From the NCBI GenBank assembly GCA_000277545.1, contig AKXM01000010.1, positions 1 to 64,000 of the forward strand: 64,000 nt of DNA, written 5' to 3'. Below, piece after piece: positions 54,434 through 64,000 of this stretch. The notes under the pieces were generated by a model that did no database searches, was not told the origin of the DNA, and saw only the letters and a program-made list of their open reading frames with translations. Origin of the DNA: Enterobacter sp. Ag1. Its GTDB lineage: Bacteria; Pseudomonadota; Gammaproteobacteria; Enterobacterales; Enterobacteriaceae. Both the position numbers and the translations under genes were made by a program. Numbering within the stretch: the first letter of the stretch is position 1; each line of letters starts with the position of its first letter.

Positions 54434-55174
54434 TTAAAGCTTGCCGGTCAGATGCCAGCGCTGATAGCGTAGCAGCCTGAGTTGCCGTTTAATGCGGGTC
54501 GGCTGTGAAAGCAGGCGGTATAGCCATTCCAGACCTAAGTTTTGCCAGACTTTAGGCGCCCGCTTTACTCGTCCGGTAAATACGTCATATGTACCACCGA
54601 CGCCCATATAAAGTGCCTGAGAATGCACTTTCCGGCATTCTTGCATTAAGATTTCCTGGCGCGGAGATCCCATCGCTACCGTGACAATCGCCGCCCCACT
54701 TTCATGGATGCGCTCAAATAGTGCTGGCCGCTGCTCGTCCGTAAAATAACCATCCTGAGTGCCGACAATATTGACCTGCCAAAGCTGTCTGAGCTTAGCT
54801 TCGGTCTGCGCAAGAACGTCGGGCTGGCCACCCACCAAAAATACCGGGGTCCCTTCCTGACCCGCCCGTACCATCAAGGCTTCCCACAGATCGGCCCCCG
54901 CTACGCGATTAACCACAGCTTCAGGGTATTTTTTCCGGATGGAGCGAACGACGCTGATGCCGTCGGCGTATTTGTATTCCGCTGCCGCAATCAGGCCGCG
55001 AGCTTGCTCATCGTCTTCTGCCGTCAGCACTTTTTCAGCATTAATCGCCACTAACGTCCCCTGGCGCAATCGCCCCCCCGCATAGAGATAATCCAGCGCA
55101 TGCTGCATATCTCGCCATCCCAACAGGTCAAGACCACGAAGAGTATAAAAAGGGGCTTCAGTAGAGTTGTTCAT
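54434..55174 (-). CDS. wecG: UDP-ManNAcA transferase (ECA lipid II synthesis)
   Basis: The 246-residue WecG/TagA/CpsF-family glycosyltransferase adds ManNAcA to GlcNAc-PP-undecaprenol. Signatures are [28 protein letters not shown] and [19 protein letters not shown]. An ATG at 55189 overlaps the wzyE stop (ATGA), but the internal ATG at 55174 ([14 protein letters not shown]) has AAGGA at proper spacing and matches E. coli, so it is preferred. Confidence 0.95.
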   Translation of the reverse strand: MNNSTEAPFYTLRGLDLLGWRDMQHALDYLYAGGRLRQGTLVAINAEKVLTAEDDEQARGLIAAAEYKYADGISVVRSIRKKYPEAVVNRVAGADLWEALMVRAGQEGTPVFLVGGQPDVLAQTEAKLRQLWQVNIVGTQDGYFTDEQRPALFERIHESGAAIVTVAMGSPRQEILMQECRKVHSQALYMGVGGTYDVFTGRVKRAPKVWQNLGLEWLYRLLSQPTRIKRQLRLLRYQRWHLTGKL

Positions 55175-55185
55175 GAATATCCTTG

Positions 55186-56541
55186 TCATGCATTTTGCGC
55201 GTCGACTGCGGACACGCGGCGCAAGCGCTGATGAATAAGCCCCGCGCTTTCAAATAGCCAATAAAGTAATTTTGCCACGACAAGGCAGGCGCCAAAAATG
55301 ACCAGGAAGAACACCACGCGTGAAACAAAAGAGTCCAGCCCCTCACGAGCCAGAACGATCATATTGAAAATCGCCCCGAAGCAGAACGCATAGATTATTG
55401 CCGCTTTATAGCGATTACTTTCTCTGTTCGCCAGCTCATACAGCCAGTCAAACCATTTGATAATCAAGCCGACGACAACTGCCCCGAGTGGGATAAACCA
55501 CACGCCGCCCATCACCACCAGCGAGCCTATCAGCGTTGGGGAAATGGCCAGTCCCGAATGGTTGTTCAGTACCTGCCAGGTGAAATAGTTCGCGGTATTC
55601 AGCACCGTGCTAGGACGATCTGGCCAGACCCAACTGGGGATAAATACGTAGAAATCCCGAATAATAGGTGCGAGCCCCTGGAATTCAATCTTGTCGTAAT
55701 TTTGCAGCAAGAGACCCAGATTCTCCCACGGAGAGAACGTATCTCGGGTCAAATAAAGGAAGGTATAAAACGCTTCGTCACCGCTGACGTTCAGGCCGTA
55801 GCGCTTAAGCGCCAGCCAGAACATCCCGACGATCCCTAGCACACCCGCCGCCGCCAGCATCCAGAGAGAGATCCACCCGCGAATAATGCCGATAAACAAG
55901 AAGATGGCGAAGGCGATGATGATGTTGGCACGCGTCCCGCCGACAATCATGTACGTTAACAGGCCGAAACCCACAGTACTGACCAGGAAGAAGATCCAGG
56001 CCCGGCTGTCCTGACGCAGGAAGTACACCACCAGCATGGCTGGTATAAAGAAATAGAAGAAGCGCTTAAGCGCTACGCCTGACACTTCACTGGAGAAAAT
56101 TTGGCTGTAAGAATGCAGCTTAAACAACAGGAAGCCGTTATGGGCAAAGAAGATGCCGACGCTGACCAGAGCCACTAACACCAGCATCAGCCACGTCAGG
56201 TTCGTCTCAACGCGATTCATGGTAAATAGCGGACGCCGCTCCATGTGCCCTGCCTTCGCCCTAAGCCGCGTTTTATAGGTCACATAGTAAATGCCATAGA
56301 AACAGGCCGCTGCGAGCTGAGCCTGCAACAGCACGTCCGCAGGCACCACCGATACCCCAAAACGAAACACTAGGGTACAGGTAAACGGAAAACCGAAGAA
56401 AAAGGTCAACAGATAAAGCAGTGAAAAGAAGACGTTGAAGTTAAAGCGCACGCGGCGAAACTCTTGATACGTCAACAATCCGATAAACCCGACCGACAGG
56501 AACCAGACAACAAATAACCCGCCAAATTGCGTCAGACTCAT
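55186..56541 (-). CDS. wzyE: ECA polysaccharide polymerase
   Basis: The 451-residue polytopic membrane protein with about 11 helices polymerises ECA trisaccharide units in the periplasm. It is identified by near-complete similarity to E. coli WzyE ([21 protein letters not shown]) and by position. The start overlaps the wecF stop by 4 bp and the stop overlaps a possible wecG ATG. Confidence 0.95.
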   Translation of the reverse strand: MSLTQFGGLFVVWFLSVGFIGLLTYQEFRRVRFNFNVFFSLLYLLTFFFGFPFTCTLVFRFGVSVVPADVLLQAQLAAACFYGIYYVTYKTRLRAKAGHMERRPLFTMNRVETNLTWLMLVLVALVSVGIFFAHNGFLLFKLHSYSQIFSSEVSGVALKRFFYFFIPAMLVVYFLRQDSRAWIFFLVSTVGFGLLTYMIVGGTRANIIIAFAIFLFIGIIRGWISLWMLAAAGVLGIVGMFWLALKRYGLNVSGDEAFYTFLYLTRDTFSPWENLGLLLQNYDKIEFQGLAPIIRDFYVFIPSWVWPDRPSTVLNTANYFTWQVLNNHSGLAISPTLIGSLVVMGGVWFIPLGAVVVGLIIKWFDWLYELANRESNRYKAAIIYAFCFGAIFNMIVLAREGLDSFVSRVVFFLVIFGACLVVAKLLYWLFESAGLIHQRLRRVSAVDAQNA

Positions 56542-57617
56542 TTTTGCTCTCCAGCCGCGGTGCTAAGCGCGCGATGCCACCCATCGATATAGTTAGGGTT
56601 AAAGAAAGCGATGCTTTGTTTATCCAGTAAGCGTAGCTGGCGCTGAGCTTCCCGCACCGTCGCCTCATCCAGGATATCCTCGGTAAAGAGCACCGGAATA
56701 TGCTGCTCAACCATGTCTTGCCAGAAAGGATTTTTCCGGTTCAGCACGCAGGGGATCCCGGCCTGAATCAGTAAGCAAAGCGTGCCGATACCCTGCTGGC
56801 GTGCAAAGATAAAATAGCCGAGATCGCACTGACGCAGCAGAGTGAGGTAATCATTGAATTCGATTTTTTCCGTCAGCACGTCAAAGTTTTCCGGGCTAAA
56901 TAAACCGCTGCCAGCCTGCTTTACTTCTGCAATATAAGCTTCGTTATTTGTCGGGTATCCCATCGGCACAACAATGCGCACCGTGTCGCCAAATTGCTGA
57001 TGAATAGCCTTCAGTGCATCAACATGCTGGTTGCTGCGGTCACCAGAGTTGCCCACGAGTAACGTCAACTTTCCGCTGCGTTGCCGATCAACAGCCATTG
57101 TATTGAGGCCAGGATCCATACGCGTTGGGAAATACAGCAGCTCGCCAGGCACCTGTGGGTGCCGCTGGTGAAAATAGCTTAAATCCCCACGCGTGGCGTA
57201 AACGCGCCCAACTAGGCCTTGGGCAAAACGGCGTAACTGGTAAAAAAGCCGAAATTTGATGCTGCGTGAAACCTCATAAAGATCGGCTCCCCAGATATGC
57301 CAGTTCACCTGCTCCGGCTTTAGTCCCCCGGTTAGCAAGGCAATCCAAAGACTGCCGTTAAACTGCCCGTGAAAAAAGAAACGCTGCTGTCGGTTAGCTC
57401 GAGCTTTTGCCACAATTTCTGCGGCAATAGCCTGCTTTGAAGGGCATAGAGAGATCGACAGCGCCGGAAAAGCGGACAACAAAGAGCGATCCTCTGAAAC
57501 CACGATAAATTCTCGTGCATGAGGCGTCGTGGCGGCCAGAACGTCGTTAAAAAAACGTAATACCGTCTGATTATGATGCGGGATATCAGATCCCAATACG
57601 TGAATCAGTGTTGTCAT
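56538..57617 (-). CDS. wecF: Fuc4NAc transferase (ECA lipid III synthesis)
   Basis: The 359-residue TDP-Fuc4NAc:lipid II glycosyltransferase adds the third sugar of the ECA repeat. Its length equals E. coli WecF (RffT), with [23 protein letters not shown] at the N terminus and [13 protein letters not shown] near 125. It overlaps wzxE and wzyE by 4 bp each. Confidence 0.95.
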   Translation of the reverse strand: MTTLIHVLGSDIPHHNQTVLRFFNDVLAATTPHAREFIVVSEDRSLLSAFPALSISLCPSKQAIAAEIVAKARANRQQRFFFHGQFNGSLWIALLTGGLKPEQVNWHIWGADLYEVSRSIKFRLFYQLRRFAQGLVGRVYATRGDLSYFHQRHPQVPGELLYFPTRMDPGLNTMAVDRQRSGKLTLLVGNSGDRSNQHVDALKAIHQQFGDTVRIVVPMGYPTNNEAYIAEVKQAGSGLFSPENFDVLTEKIEFNDYLTLLRQCDLGYFIFARQQGIGTLCLLIQAGIPCVLNRKNPFWQDMVEQHIPVLFTEDILDEATVREAQRQLRLLDKQSIAFFNPNYIDGWHRALSTAAGEQK

Positions 57618-58864
57618 GCTCGTCTACGATAAATAAGAAATACGCCACAGCAGAGCGCAAAATAAACAATATAGGTCGCCATATAAGCCTGAGCTGCGCC
57701 CAGCGCACCATGAGCAGGTATTAACCAACGCGAAAAGCCGGTTAACAGCATAAACTGACTGATTTCAGTCAAAATATAAAAGCGCAGTGACGCCTTCGCG
57801 ATAACCAAATAGCCAAACACATAGGCGCCTACCTTCAGTACATCCCCCACCAGCTGCCAGGCAAACAAATCACGCATGGCGATAAATTTTGGCGAAAACA
57901 GTAGCCAGATGGCGAAATCACGCAGCAGCCAGACTGTCAGGCTTGCGGCTGCCACGGCGGGCAGAACAAACTTTAGCGAGCGCACAATTTCACGCGTGAT
58001 GGAGCTTTTTTCTTTCAGACGAGCAAGCGTTGGCAACAGGTAAACGCTAAAAGATGCCGTAATGAACTGCAGATAAGCATCTGAAATACTGCTTACCCCT
58101 TGCCAGATACCGACTTCGTCCCAACTGTAATGTTCCGCCAGCAGGTTTCGCATCATCACATAGGCCACGGGGAGCGTGACTGAGGTGATCAGCGCCATGA
58201 GCGTAAACTTGCCAAGATGGCTGGCCAGCAGCTTATCCCAGCTCGGTCTCAAATAGCCCAGCGGAACATGTTCACGCCTGACCAGCATAAGCACCGCAGG
58301 AACGACGACCAGAGCGGGGACCAACGCGAGACCTAACAGCGCCCCCTGGTAACCGCCGAAGCGATAGCAAGCATAATAAGCCAGCACGCCAACAACGCTG
58401 CCTGCAATTAACGCAAGTGCGTTACCCGCCGCATCACGAAACCCCTTCATAATGGCCAGCGACAGGTTTGCCCAGGCAATGCCCATCTGAACCAGTGCCA
58501 CCAGACGCACCAGGTTCTGGTAGTCCGCATGACCAAACAATCCAAGGCTTATCGGTCCCGCGGCCAGAACGAAAATCACGGCCAGCAGCGACGAAAAACC
58601 CAACACCATCGCCGAGGAGGTGCCAAGTACCCGCTTTAACTGCTCTGGATTGTCATGATGTTCAGCAACGTATTTGGTGACACCGTTAAAAATACCCGCA
58701 CCAGCAAGCACGCCGAGCACGGTCACCATCTGACGAAAATTACCGGCCAACCCCACCCCAGAAGGGCCAAAGGCAACGGCCAGCATTTTGACCACCAGCA
58801 AACCGGCACCAATTTTTACCAGCGTGGACCCGGCGGTCCACAGTGACGCTTTAGCTAACGACAT
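57614..58864 (-). CDS. wzxE: ECA lipid III flippase
   Basis: The 416-residue MOP-superfamily membrane protein has about 12 helices and moves the undecaprenol-linked ECA trisaccharide to the periplasmic face. The N terminus [19 protein letters not shown] matches E. coli WzxE. It starts 1 bp after wecE. Confidence 0.95.
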   Translation of the reverse strand: MSLAKASLWTAGSTLVKIGAGLLVVKMLAVAFGPSGVGLAGNFRQMVTVLGVLAGAGIFNGVTKYVAEHHDNPEQLKRVLGTSSAMVLGFSSLLAVIFVLAAGPISLGLFGHADYQNLVRLVALVQMGIAWANLSLAIMKGFRDAAGNALALIAGSVVGVLAYYACYRFGGYQGALLGLALVPALVVVPAVLMLVRREHVPLGYLRPSWDKLLASHLGKFTLMALITSVTLPVAYVMMRNLLAEHYSWDEVGIWQGVSSISDAYLQFITASFSVYLLPTLARLKEKSSITREIVRSLKFVLPAVAAASLTVWLLRDFAIWLLFSPKFIAMRDLFAWQLVGDVLKVGAYVFGYLVIAKASLRFYILTEISQFMLLTGFSRWLIPAHGALGAAQAYMATYIVYFALCCGVFLIYRRRA

Positions 58865-58865
58865 C

Positions 58866-59996
58866 TCAGGCGAAGTAGCTTTGCAGCGTATTGATGACGG
58901 TGCGTTGGTTCACTGGCGGCAAGTTATAGAAAAGCGGCAGGCGAAGCAAACGCTCACTTTCACGAGTGGTGAAGCGATCTTCCCCGTGGAACCGACCAAA
59001 TTTCTCACCGGCCGGGCAAGTATGCAGCGGAATGTAGTGGAACACCGCCAGGATCTCCGCTTCTTTCAGGTAGGAAATCAGCGCGCTGCGGTCTTCAATA
59101 TCGCGCAGCTTGATGTAGAACATATGGGCATTCTGCACGCAATTTTGAGGAATAGTCGGAAGTTCGATACGCCCGGCTTTTGCTAACGGCAAAAGAGCGT
59201 CGTGATAGGTTTGCCACAGCTTCAGACGCTGCTGGTTAATCTGTTCTGCCGCTTCAAGCTGCGCCCAAAGATAAGCCGCCTGCAGATCGGCCATTAGGTA
59301 GCTTGAGCCAATATCACGCCAGGTGTATTTATCCACCTGACCGCGGAAGAACTGACTGCGGTTGGTGCCTTTCTCACGAATGATTTCTGCCCGCTCGATT
59401 AAAGCAGGGTCGTTAATGAGCGTCGCGCCACCTTCCCCGCCCGCGGTGTAGTTTTTCGTCTCATGAAAACTGAAACACCCGATGTGGCCAATTGCACCCA
59501 GCGCGCGGCCTTTATAAGTCGACATCACGCCCTGAGCGGCATCTTCCACCACAAACAGGTTATGTTTTTTGGCGATGGCCATAATGGTATCCATTTCACA
59601 GGCCACTCCTGCGTAATGGACCGGCACGATAGCTCGCGTTTTTTCAGTAATTGCCGCTTCAATTTTTGTTTCGTCGATGTTCATGGTATCAGGGCGCACG
59701 TCCACAAAGACGATGACGGCCCCTCGAAGCACAAAGGCATTAGCCGTCGAAACAAAGGTGTAGCTCGGCATGATCACTTCATCGCCAGGCTTGATATCCA
59801 GCAGGATAGCGGCCATCTCCAGCGAAGCTGTACAAGACGGCGTCAGCAGCACTTTCTTGCTGCCAAAACGTTGCTCCATCCATTGCTGGCAGCGGCGAGT
59901 AAATCCCCCGTCTCCGCACAGTTTGCCGCTGCCCATAGCAGCCTGCATGTATTCAAGTTCAGTACCAACGACCGGCGGAGCGTTAAATGGGATCAT
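58866..59996 (-). CDS. wecE: dTDP-4-amino-4,6-dideoxygalactose transaminase
   Basis: The 376-residue DegT/DnrJ-family aminotransferase converts dTDP-4-keto-6-deoxyglucose to dTDP-4-amino-4,6-dideoxygalactose. PLP-binding Lys181 is in SFHETKNYTAGGEGG. Its substrate needs RffH and RffG (or RmlA and RmlB), which are not encoded in this operon. Confidence 0.96.
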   Translation of the reverse strand: MIPFNAPPVVGTELEYMQAAMGSGKLCGDGGFTRRCQQWMEQRFGSKKVLLTPSCTASLEMAAILLDIKPGDEVIMPSYTFVSTANAFVLRGAVIVFVDVRPDTMNIDETKIEAAITEKTRAIVPVHYAGVACEMDTIMAIAKKHNLFVVEDAAQGVMSTYKGRALGAIGHIGCFSFHETKNYTAGGEGGATLINDPALIERAEIIREKGTNRSQFFRGQVDKYTWRDIGSSYLMADLQAAYLWAQLEAAEQINQQRLKLWQTYHDALLPLAKAGRIELPTIPQNCVQNAHMFYIKLRDIEDRSALISYLKEAEILAVFHYIPLHTCPAGEKFGRFHGEDRFTTRESERLLRLPLFYNLPPVNQRTVINTLQSYFA

Positions 59997-60000
59997 TTTT

Positions 60001-60678
60001 TCACCTGTATAACCAGAAGGCGGAGCTTTCTATGGTGGCACCGCTTTTAATGTAGCGACGCAGCGCGGCGGTATTACTCACCTGAGTTGCCACCCGCAGG
60101 GTTTGCAAACCACGCTGACGACACCAGTCTTGCGCAGCAGCCATCAGTTCCTCGCCCAATCCTCGTCCAGCAAGCAGGCCAATTCTGGCCTCGACATCAT
60201 TTAACTGCCGTAACGTCACAAAGCCCTGGGGCTCATCGCCGTTCTGCCGCAACAGGCACTGGTGATCGAACGTGCCAAGGACGGCGTTTTCAATCCATTG
60301 CGCATAGAAACGGCCGCTGTCCCCGGCCTTATACCAGGGCGTACGAAAGCGGCTTTGCGTGAATACCTGAGAAGCCGCCTGGCGAAGCGAAGGGATATCA
60401 TTCGGCTGGGCGATATCGACGGGAATATTTGCATTTTGCGTGCCAACAGAAAGGGCCAAATCCACTTCACCTTCGACAAGCTGGAAGCCAAGCTGCTGCA
60501 GACCATCCAGCCAGTCGGTACGATGAGAGGGAATTTTTGCCTGGACGCGCGACCAGGTATTTAACTGATCTTCCTGCAGCGCGGGGGCTTCCTCAGAGAA
60601 GCGAACCGCGCAGCTGTTTACGTCAAAGAAACGATTTTCCCAGTCCAGAGGATTCAGGGTGCCGTGAATTGGGCTCAT
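60001..60678 (-). CDS. wecD: dTDP-4-amino-4,6-dideoxy-D-galactose acyltransferase
   Basis: The 225-residue GNAT acetyltransferase completes dTDP-Fuc4NAc. The acetyl-CoA-binding part is [21 protein letters not shown] (about 167-187). The N-terminal half matches E. coli WecD ([19 protein letters not shown]). It starts only 6 bp after the wecC stop, with no clear Shine-Dalgarno, so translation is likely coupled to wecC; in E. coli rffG and rffH lie between these genes. Confidence 0.94.
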   Translation of the reverse strand: MSPIHGTLNPLDWENRFFDVNSCAVRFSEEAPALQEDQLNTWSRVQAKIPSHRTDWLDGLQQLGFQLVEGEVDLALSVGTQNANIPVDIAQPNDIPSLRQAASQVFTQSRFRTPWYKAGDSGRFYAQWIENAVLGTFDHQCLLRQNGDEPQGFVTLRQLNDVEARIGLLAGRGLGEELMAAAQDWCRQRGLQTLRVATQVSNTAALRRYIKSGATIESSAFWLYR

Positions 60679-60684
60679 AGTCAG

Positions 60685-61947
60685 TTATCGCCAAACACCT
60701 TTGGTGTCGACAATCCACGGCTGATGCACCTTATCAGCAGGAACAGCTTTAAATTCTTTATGATCAACCAGCATCACCAGCACATCAGCCTGTGCAAGCG
60801 CGACGTCTGCCGAAGTTAATTCACAGTGGCCGACAAGCTTCCCTGGTAACTCGTGGATATTGGGTTCCACCACCAGCGTTTTACCGCTGTGCCATTCGGC
60901 CAGTATCTCGGCAATTTCCATTGCCGGACTTTCACGTAAATCGTCGATGTTGGGTTTGAAAGCAAGACCGAAGCAGGCGATGGTTAATTCGCTGGCGCGG
61001 CGGCCTGTTTCAGCCAGGCAATCGGCTATCGCAGCTTTAACCTGATTAATGACCCAGAACGGCTTGCCGTCGTTCACTTCACGTGCGGTGCGGATAAGAC
61101 GAGCCTGCTCCGGATTTTGCGAAACGATAAACCATGGATCGACCGCAATACAGTGCCCGCCAACGCCGGGCCCAGGCTGCAGTACATTCACGCGAGGATG
61201 GCGATTGGCCAGGCGGATAAGTTCCCAGACGTTAATCCCCTGATCGGCACAAATCAGCGAGAGTTCGTTAGCAAAAGCAATATTAACATCGCGGAAGCTG
61301 TTTTCCGTCAGTTTACACATTTCGGCTGTGCGAGAGTTGGTGATAATACATTCGCCTTTAAGGAAAATATTATACAACTCGCTTGCGCGGGCAGAACATA
61401 CCGGCGTCATACCGCCAACGACGCGATCGTTTTTGATAAGCTCAACCATCACCTGCCCCGGTAAAACGCGTTCCGGGCAATAGGCGATATTGATATCCGC
61501 AAGCTCCCCTACCTGTTGAGGGAAGCTCAAATCCGGACGCAGGGCAGCCAGCCATTCCGCCATTTGCTCCGTCGCGCCAACGGGAGAGGTTGATTCCAGC
61601 ACGACAAGCCCCCCTTTCTTAAGTACGGGCGCAATGGATTCTGCAGCCGCTTTCACATAAACCATGTCGGGTTCATGATCGCCCTTAAAAGGGGTTGGCA
61701 CAGCAATCAGATAAGCATCGGCCTCGACGGGCTGCACGGTAGCGCTCAGGTATCCGCCCTCAACGGCAGATTTCACCACTTTGTCTAAATCAGGCTCAAC
61801 GATGTGAATTTCACCTCGATTAATGGTGTCCACCGCCCGCTGGTTAATGTCCACGCCGATGACTTTTCGCTTGCTGGAGGCAAACGCGGCAGCGGTAGGC
61901 AGGCCTATGTAACCAAGGCCAATAACAGAGATGGTGGCAAAACTCAT
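60685..61947 (-). CDS. wecC: UDP-N-acetyl-D-mannosamine dehydrogenase
   Basis: The 420-residue enzyme oxidises UDP-ManNAc to UDP-ManNAcA. The NAD-binding motif [14 protein letters not shown] lies near 10-23, and the catalytic Cys266 is in [15 protein letters not shown]. The ATG overlaps the wecB stop by 4 bp. Confidence 0.97.
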   Translation of the reverse strand: MSFATISVIGLGYIGLPTAAAFASSKRKVIGVDINQRAVDTINRGEIHIVEPDLDKVVKSAVEGGYLSATVQPVEADAYLIAVPTPFKGDHEPDMVYVKAAAESIAPVLKKGGLVVLESTSPVGATEQMAEWLAALRPDLSFPQQVGELADINIAYCPERVLPGQVMVELIKNDRVVGGMTPVCSARASELYNIFLKGECIITNSRTAEMCKLTENSFRDVNIAFANELSLICADQGINVWELIRLANRHPRVNVLQPGPGVGGHCIAVDPWFIVSQNPEQARLIRTAREVNDGKPFWVINQVKAAIADCLAETGRRASELTIACFGLAFKPNIDDLRESPAMEIAEILAEWHSGKTLVVEPNIHELPGKLVGHCELTSADVALAQADVLVMLVDHKEFKAVPADKVHQPWIVDTKGVWR

Positions 61948-63074
61948 GATCTCACCTGATGTTGTTTTAAGGCATTCAAAATACGGCGGCAGGCTTCTCC
62001 ATCCCCGTAAGGGTTATGGGCACGGCTCATCGCCTGGTATTCTTGCTCATCGCTGAGCAGTCGAGTGACCTCTGCCACAATTCGCTCTTCATCAGTCCCC
62101 ACCAGCCGCACAGTGCCGGCGGCAATAGCTTCAGGACGCTCAGTGGTTTCACGCATGACTAACACTGGCTTCCCAAGAGAGGGTGCCTCTTCCTGAATAC
62201 CACCGGAATCGGTCAAAATAAGCCAGGCGCGATCCATGAGATAAACAAACGGCAGATACTCCTGAGGCTCAATCAAAACAACGTTATCAACGTGCCCCAA
62301 AATTCGTCTTACCGGCTCACTGACGTTTGGATTCATATGAACCGGATATACGATTTGCACATCGCTGTTTTGTGCGGCAATTTTTGCCAACGCGTGGCAG
62401 ATACGCTCAAACCCTTCGCCGAAACTTTCCCGACGGTGTCCGGTGACCAGAATCATTTTTTTTCCGGCATCGAGGAAGGGATGTTTCGCCTCTATTTCCT
62501 GGCGTACAGATTCCTGAGTCAGGACGCGATCTCGCACTGAGAGCAAGGCATCAATAACGCTATTGCCAGTCACGAAGATTTTTTGTTCGCTGATATTTTC
62601 TTTCAGCAGGTTCTGACGCGAGTTTTCCGTCGGTGCAAAATGCCAGGAAGCAAGATGTCCAGTTAATGTACGGTTTGCTTCCTCCGGCCACGGGGAGTAA
62701 AGGTCGCCGGTACGTAACCCCGCCTCAACGTGTCCAACAGGGATCCGCTGGTAGAAGGCAGCAAGGCTTGCAGCAACGGTCGTGGTTGTATCGCCATGAA
62801 CCAAAACAACGTCCGGCTTAAAGGATTCCAAAATAGGCTTCAGCCCTTCCAGAATTCGGCAGGTAATTTCCGTCAAGCCCTGCCCCGGTTTCATAATGTT
62901 TAAGTCATAGTCTGGTGTAATGGAAAAGAGGTGTAATACCTGATCCAACATCTCACGATGCTGTGCCGTTACACATACTTTCGCGTCAAAAAACGCGTCT
63001 TTTGCCAACGCATCCACCAACGGCGCCATTTTAATAGCTTCCGGGCGCGTGCCAAAAACGGTTAATACTTTCAC
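61944..63074 (-). CDS. wecB: UDP-N-acetylglucosamine 2-epimerase
   Basis: The 376-residue non-hydrolysing epimerase makes UDP-ManNAc. Motifs are [12 protein letters not shown] (about 7-18), [19 protein letters not shown] and [20 protein letters not shown]. The start is GTG at 63074, preceded by AAGAGA and giving the E. coli length. An ATG-initiated frame 43 codons longer covers the wzzE-wecB gap and has non-conserved sequence, so it was rejected. Confidence 0.96.
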   Translation of the reverse strand: MKVLTVFGTRPEAIKMAPLVDALAKDAFFDAKVCVTAQHREMLDQVLHLFSITPDYDLNIMKPGQGLTEITCRILEGLKPILESFKPDVVLVHGDTTTTVAASLAAFYQRIPVGHVEAGLRTGDLYSPWPEEANRTLTGHLASWHFAPTENSRQNLLKENISEQKIFVTGNSVIDALLSVRDRVLTQESVRQEIEAKHPFLDAGKKMILVTGHRRESFGEGFERICHALAKIAAQNSDVQIVYPVHMNPNVSEPVRRILGHVDNVVLIEPQEYLPFVYLMDRAWLILTDSGGIQEEAPSLGKPVLVMRETTERPEAIAAGTVRLVGTDEERIVAEVTRLLSDEQEYQAMSRAHNPYGDGEACRRILNALKQHQVRS

Positions 63075-63136
63075 GGTGATTCTCTTATGTTGAATAAAGT
63101 GGAGGCATTCCATCGCTCCTCCACAAGATAAAGGGC

Positions 63137-64000
63137 CTACGCGGTCTTTGGACGGCGAGCTAAAGCTACTCCAGCACCAACCAGTGCCCCAACCGCACCC
63201 CACATAATCAGCAGGAATGCACGACGAGGGCTGTCACGCTTAACTGGCTCTTCTGGCGTGCGTAAATAGCGATAGTTTTGGAAACGAGTATCGACGGTTG
63301 GTCCGACATTCAGCGTGTTCAGCATCGCCCGGTTTTGATCGTAATCGATATCAAAATCAGGGCCCACGGCCTGAAGGCTTTCCAGGCGTGCCTGCAACAT
63401 AGGGCGGCCCAGCATGAACATTTCTGAATCCGGAAGTTCTTCTGCGGGAACATTCGTTTCGCTGCGGGTGATATTTTGCTGTTGAGCGATTTTCAACGCC
63501 TGCTCAATGCTTTTTACTTTGCGATCGTAGATAGAGTGCGCGACAGCCTCCTGCCGTTTAACCTGCGCTTTCATCTGAACGGTACGGGCCGCCCAGGCCC
63601 CGGTCAACTCTTCGTTCAGGTGGCTAGCCGCGCGCTGGCTTGCAAAAGCAACGTATTGCCGTAAAAGATTGTTGGCATCTGCAGCGGTTTCAGCCACCAG
63701 TTTGACGCTGTCGTTAATATTGCGCGCGCTGTCACCAGGGGTGTACTGAATATTGTCGACAATCTCATCCAATAGCGCGGCATCCGCTTTACTGTTACCG
63801 ACCTGACGCTGCTTGTAGTAATCCGTCTGTAGCCAGAAATCTCTGCGGGTATCATACGCAGAAAGCTGCACAACGAATTCTTTATAGGCTTCGTCCATGA
63901 CCGAAGGCTGATCCGCCGTCGCCATATTCGCTTTCACATCGAGGTTGCGCAGAAACTGTTGCTGAGAATAGTAGCCCCCCAGCATATTGACCGTTGGACG
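63137..64000 (-). CDS. wzzE: ECA chain-length regulator WzzE, N terminus beyond window
   Basis: The C-terminal 287 residues are present; the frame stays open through the right edge. The periplasmic coiled-coil body ([15 protein letters not shown]..., [19 protein letters not shown]) and the last membrane helix (about 20 residues before RRPKTA) match E. coli WzzE, leaving roughly 65 N-terminal residues outside. It sets the modal length of ECA with WzyE. The frame's first methionine in the window (63985) is internal, not the start. Confidence 0.95.
   Translation of the reverse strand, partial: RPTVNMLGGYYSQQQFLRNLDVKANMATADQPSVMDEAYKEFVVQLSAYDTRRDFWLQTDYYKQRQVGNSKADAALLDEIVDNIQYTPGDSARNINDSVKLVAETAADANNLLRQYVAFASQRAASHLNEELTGAWAARTVQMKAQVKRQEAVAHSIYDRKVKSIEQALKIAQQQNITRSETNVPAEELPDSEMFMLGRPMLQARLESLQAVGPDFDIDYDQNRAMLNTLNVGPTVDTRFQNYRYLRTPEEPVKRDSPRRAFLLIMWGAVGALVGAGVALARRPKTA

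Noticed and set aside
63075-63203. ATG-initiated extension of wecB by 43 codons
   Set aside because: The extra residues (Gly/Trp/Ser-rich) are not conserved and overlap the wzzE 3' end; GTG at 63074 has a ribosome binding site and gives the family length.

Overview
The window is a contiguous piece of chromosome from a member of the Enterobacteriaceae. Gene order follows the E. coli rrnA-hemG ... metE-metR ... uvrD ... cyaA-hemCDXY ... tRNA ... wec segment almost gene for gene, and most proteins can be matched residue by residue to E. coli counterparts. Several local differences show that it is not E. coli: hemB lies inside the tat operon, the aslAB and yigEFG genes are absent, rffG and rffH are missing from the wec operon, and two AT-rich accessory loci are present. 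The genus cannot be fixed from this alone.

Layout. 1-1811: 5' nine-tenths of a 16S rRNA gene with its leader and tandem P1/P2 promoters, minus strand. 1812-5795: pepQ-yigZ-trkH-hemG, minus. 5986-9348: fadBA under a FadR operator. 9468-11701: fre and ubiD. 11891-12379: rfaH, convergent with a tatABCD-hemB operon (15889 to 12426). 15967-20517: ubiE-ubiJ-ubiB and rmuC. 20659-22502: udp and a dienelactone hydrolase gene. 22572-23433: an AT-rich two-gene unit that looks like a peptidoglycan-peptidase toxin followed by a periplasmic immunity protein. 23643-27771: metE, metR and bioP. 27874-35456: yigL, pldB, rhtB, rhtC, recQ, pldA, yigI and rarD. 35599-36881: an AT-rich membrane/ankyrin-like gene split in two frames exactly at an A-AAA-AAC heptamer. 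36947-40431: corA with a regulatory leader, and SOS-controlled uvrD. 40501-43889: lptM-dapF-yigA-xerC-yigB. 44174-51418: cyaY, cyaA and hemCDXY. 51419-52253: the sRNA gene glmZ with a sigma54/GlrR control region, and a duplicated terminator/tRNA-end segment. 52253-52677: argX-hisR-leuT-proM tRNAs. 52792-54177: yifK. 54434-64000: the enterobacterial common antigen (ECA) operon wzzE(partial)-wecB-wecC-wecD-wecE-wzxE-wecF-wzyE-wecG.

The genes are mostly core functions: haem synthesis (hemG, hemB, hemCDXY), ubiquinone synthesis (ubiD, ubiB, ubiJ, ubiE), Tat export, fatty acid oxidation, methionine synthesis, DNA repair and recombination, cAMP synthesis and cell envelope polymers. The most unusual parts are the candidate effector/immunity pair, the frame-split membrane/ankyrin gene, the cysteine-free HemB coupled to tatD, the ECA operon without rffGH, the sigma54-controlled glmZ, and the tandem repeat next to the tRNA-Pro gene. 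No CRISPR array, insertion sequence or prophage was seen.
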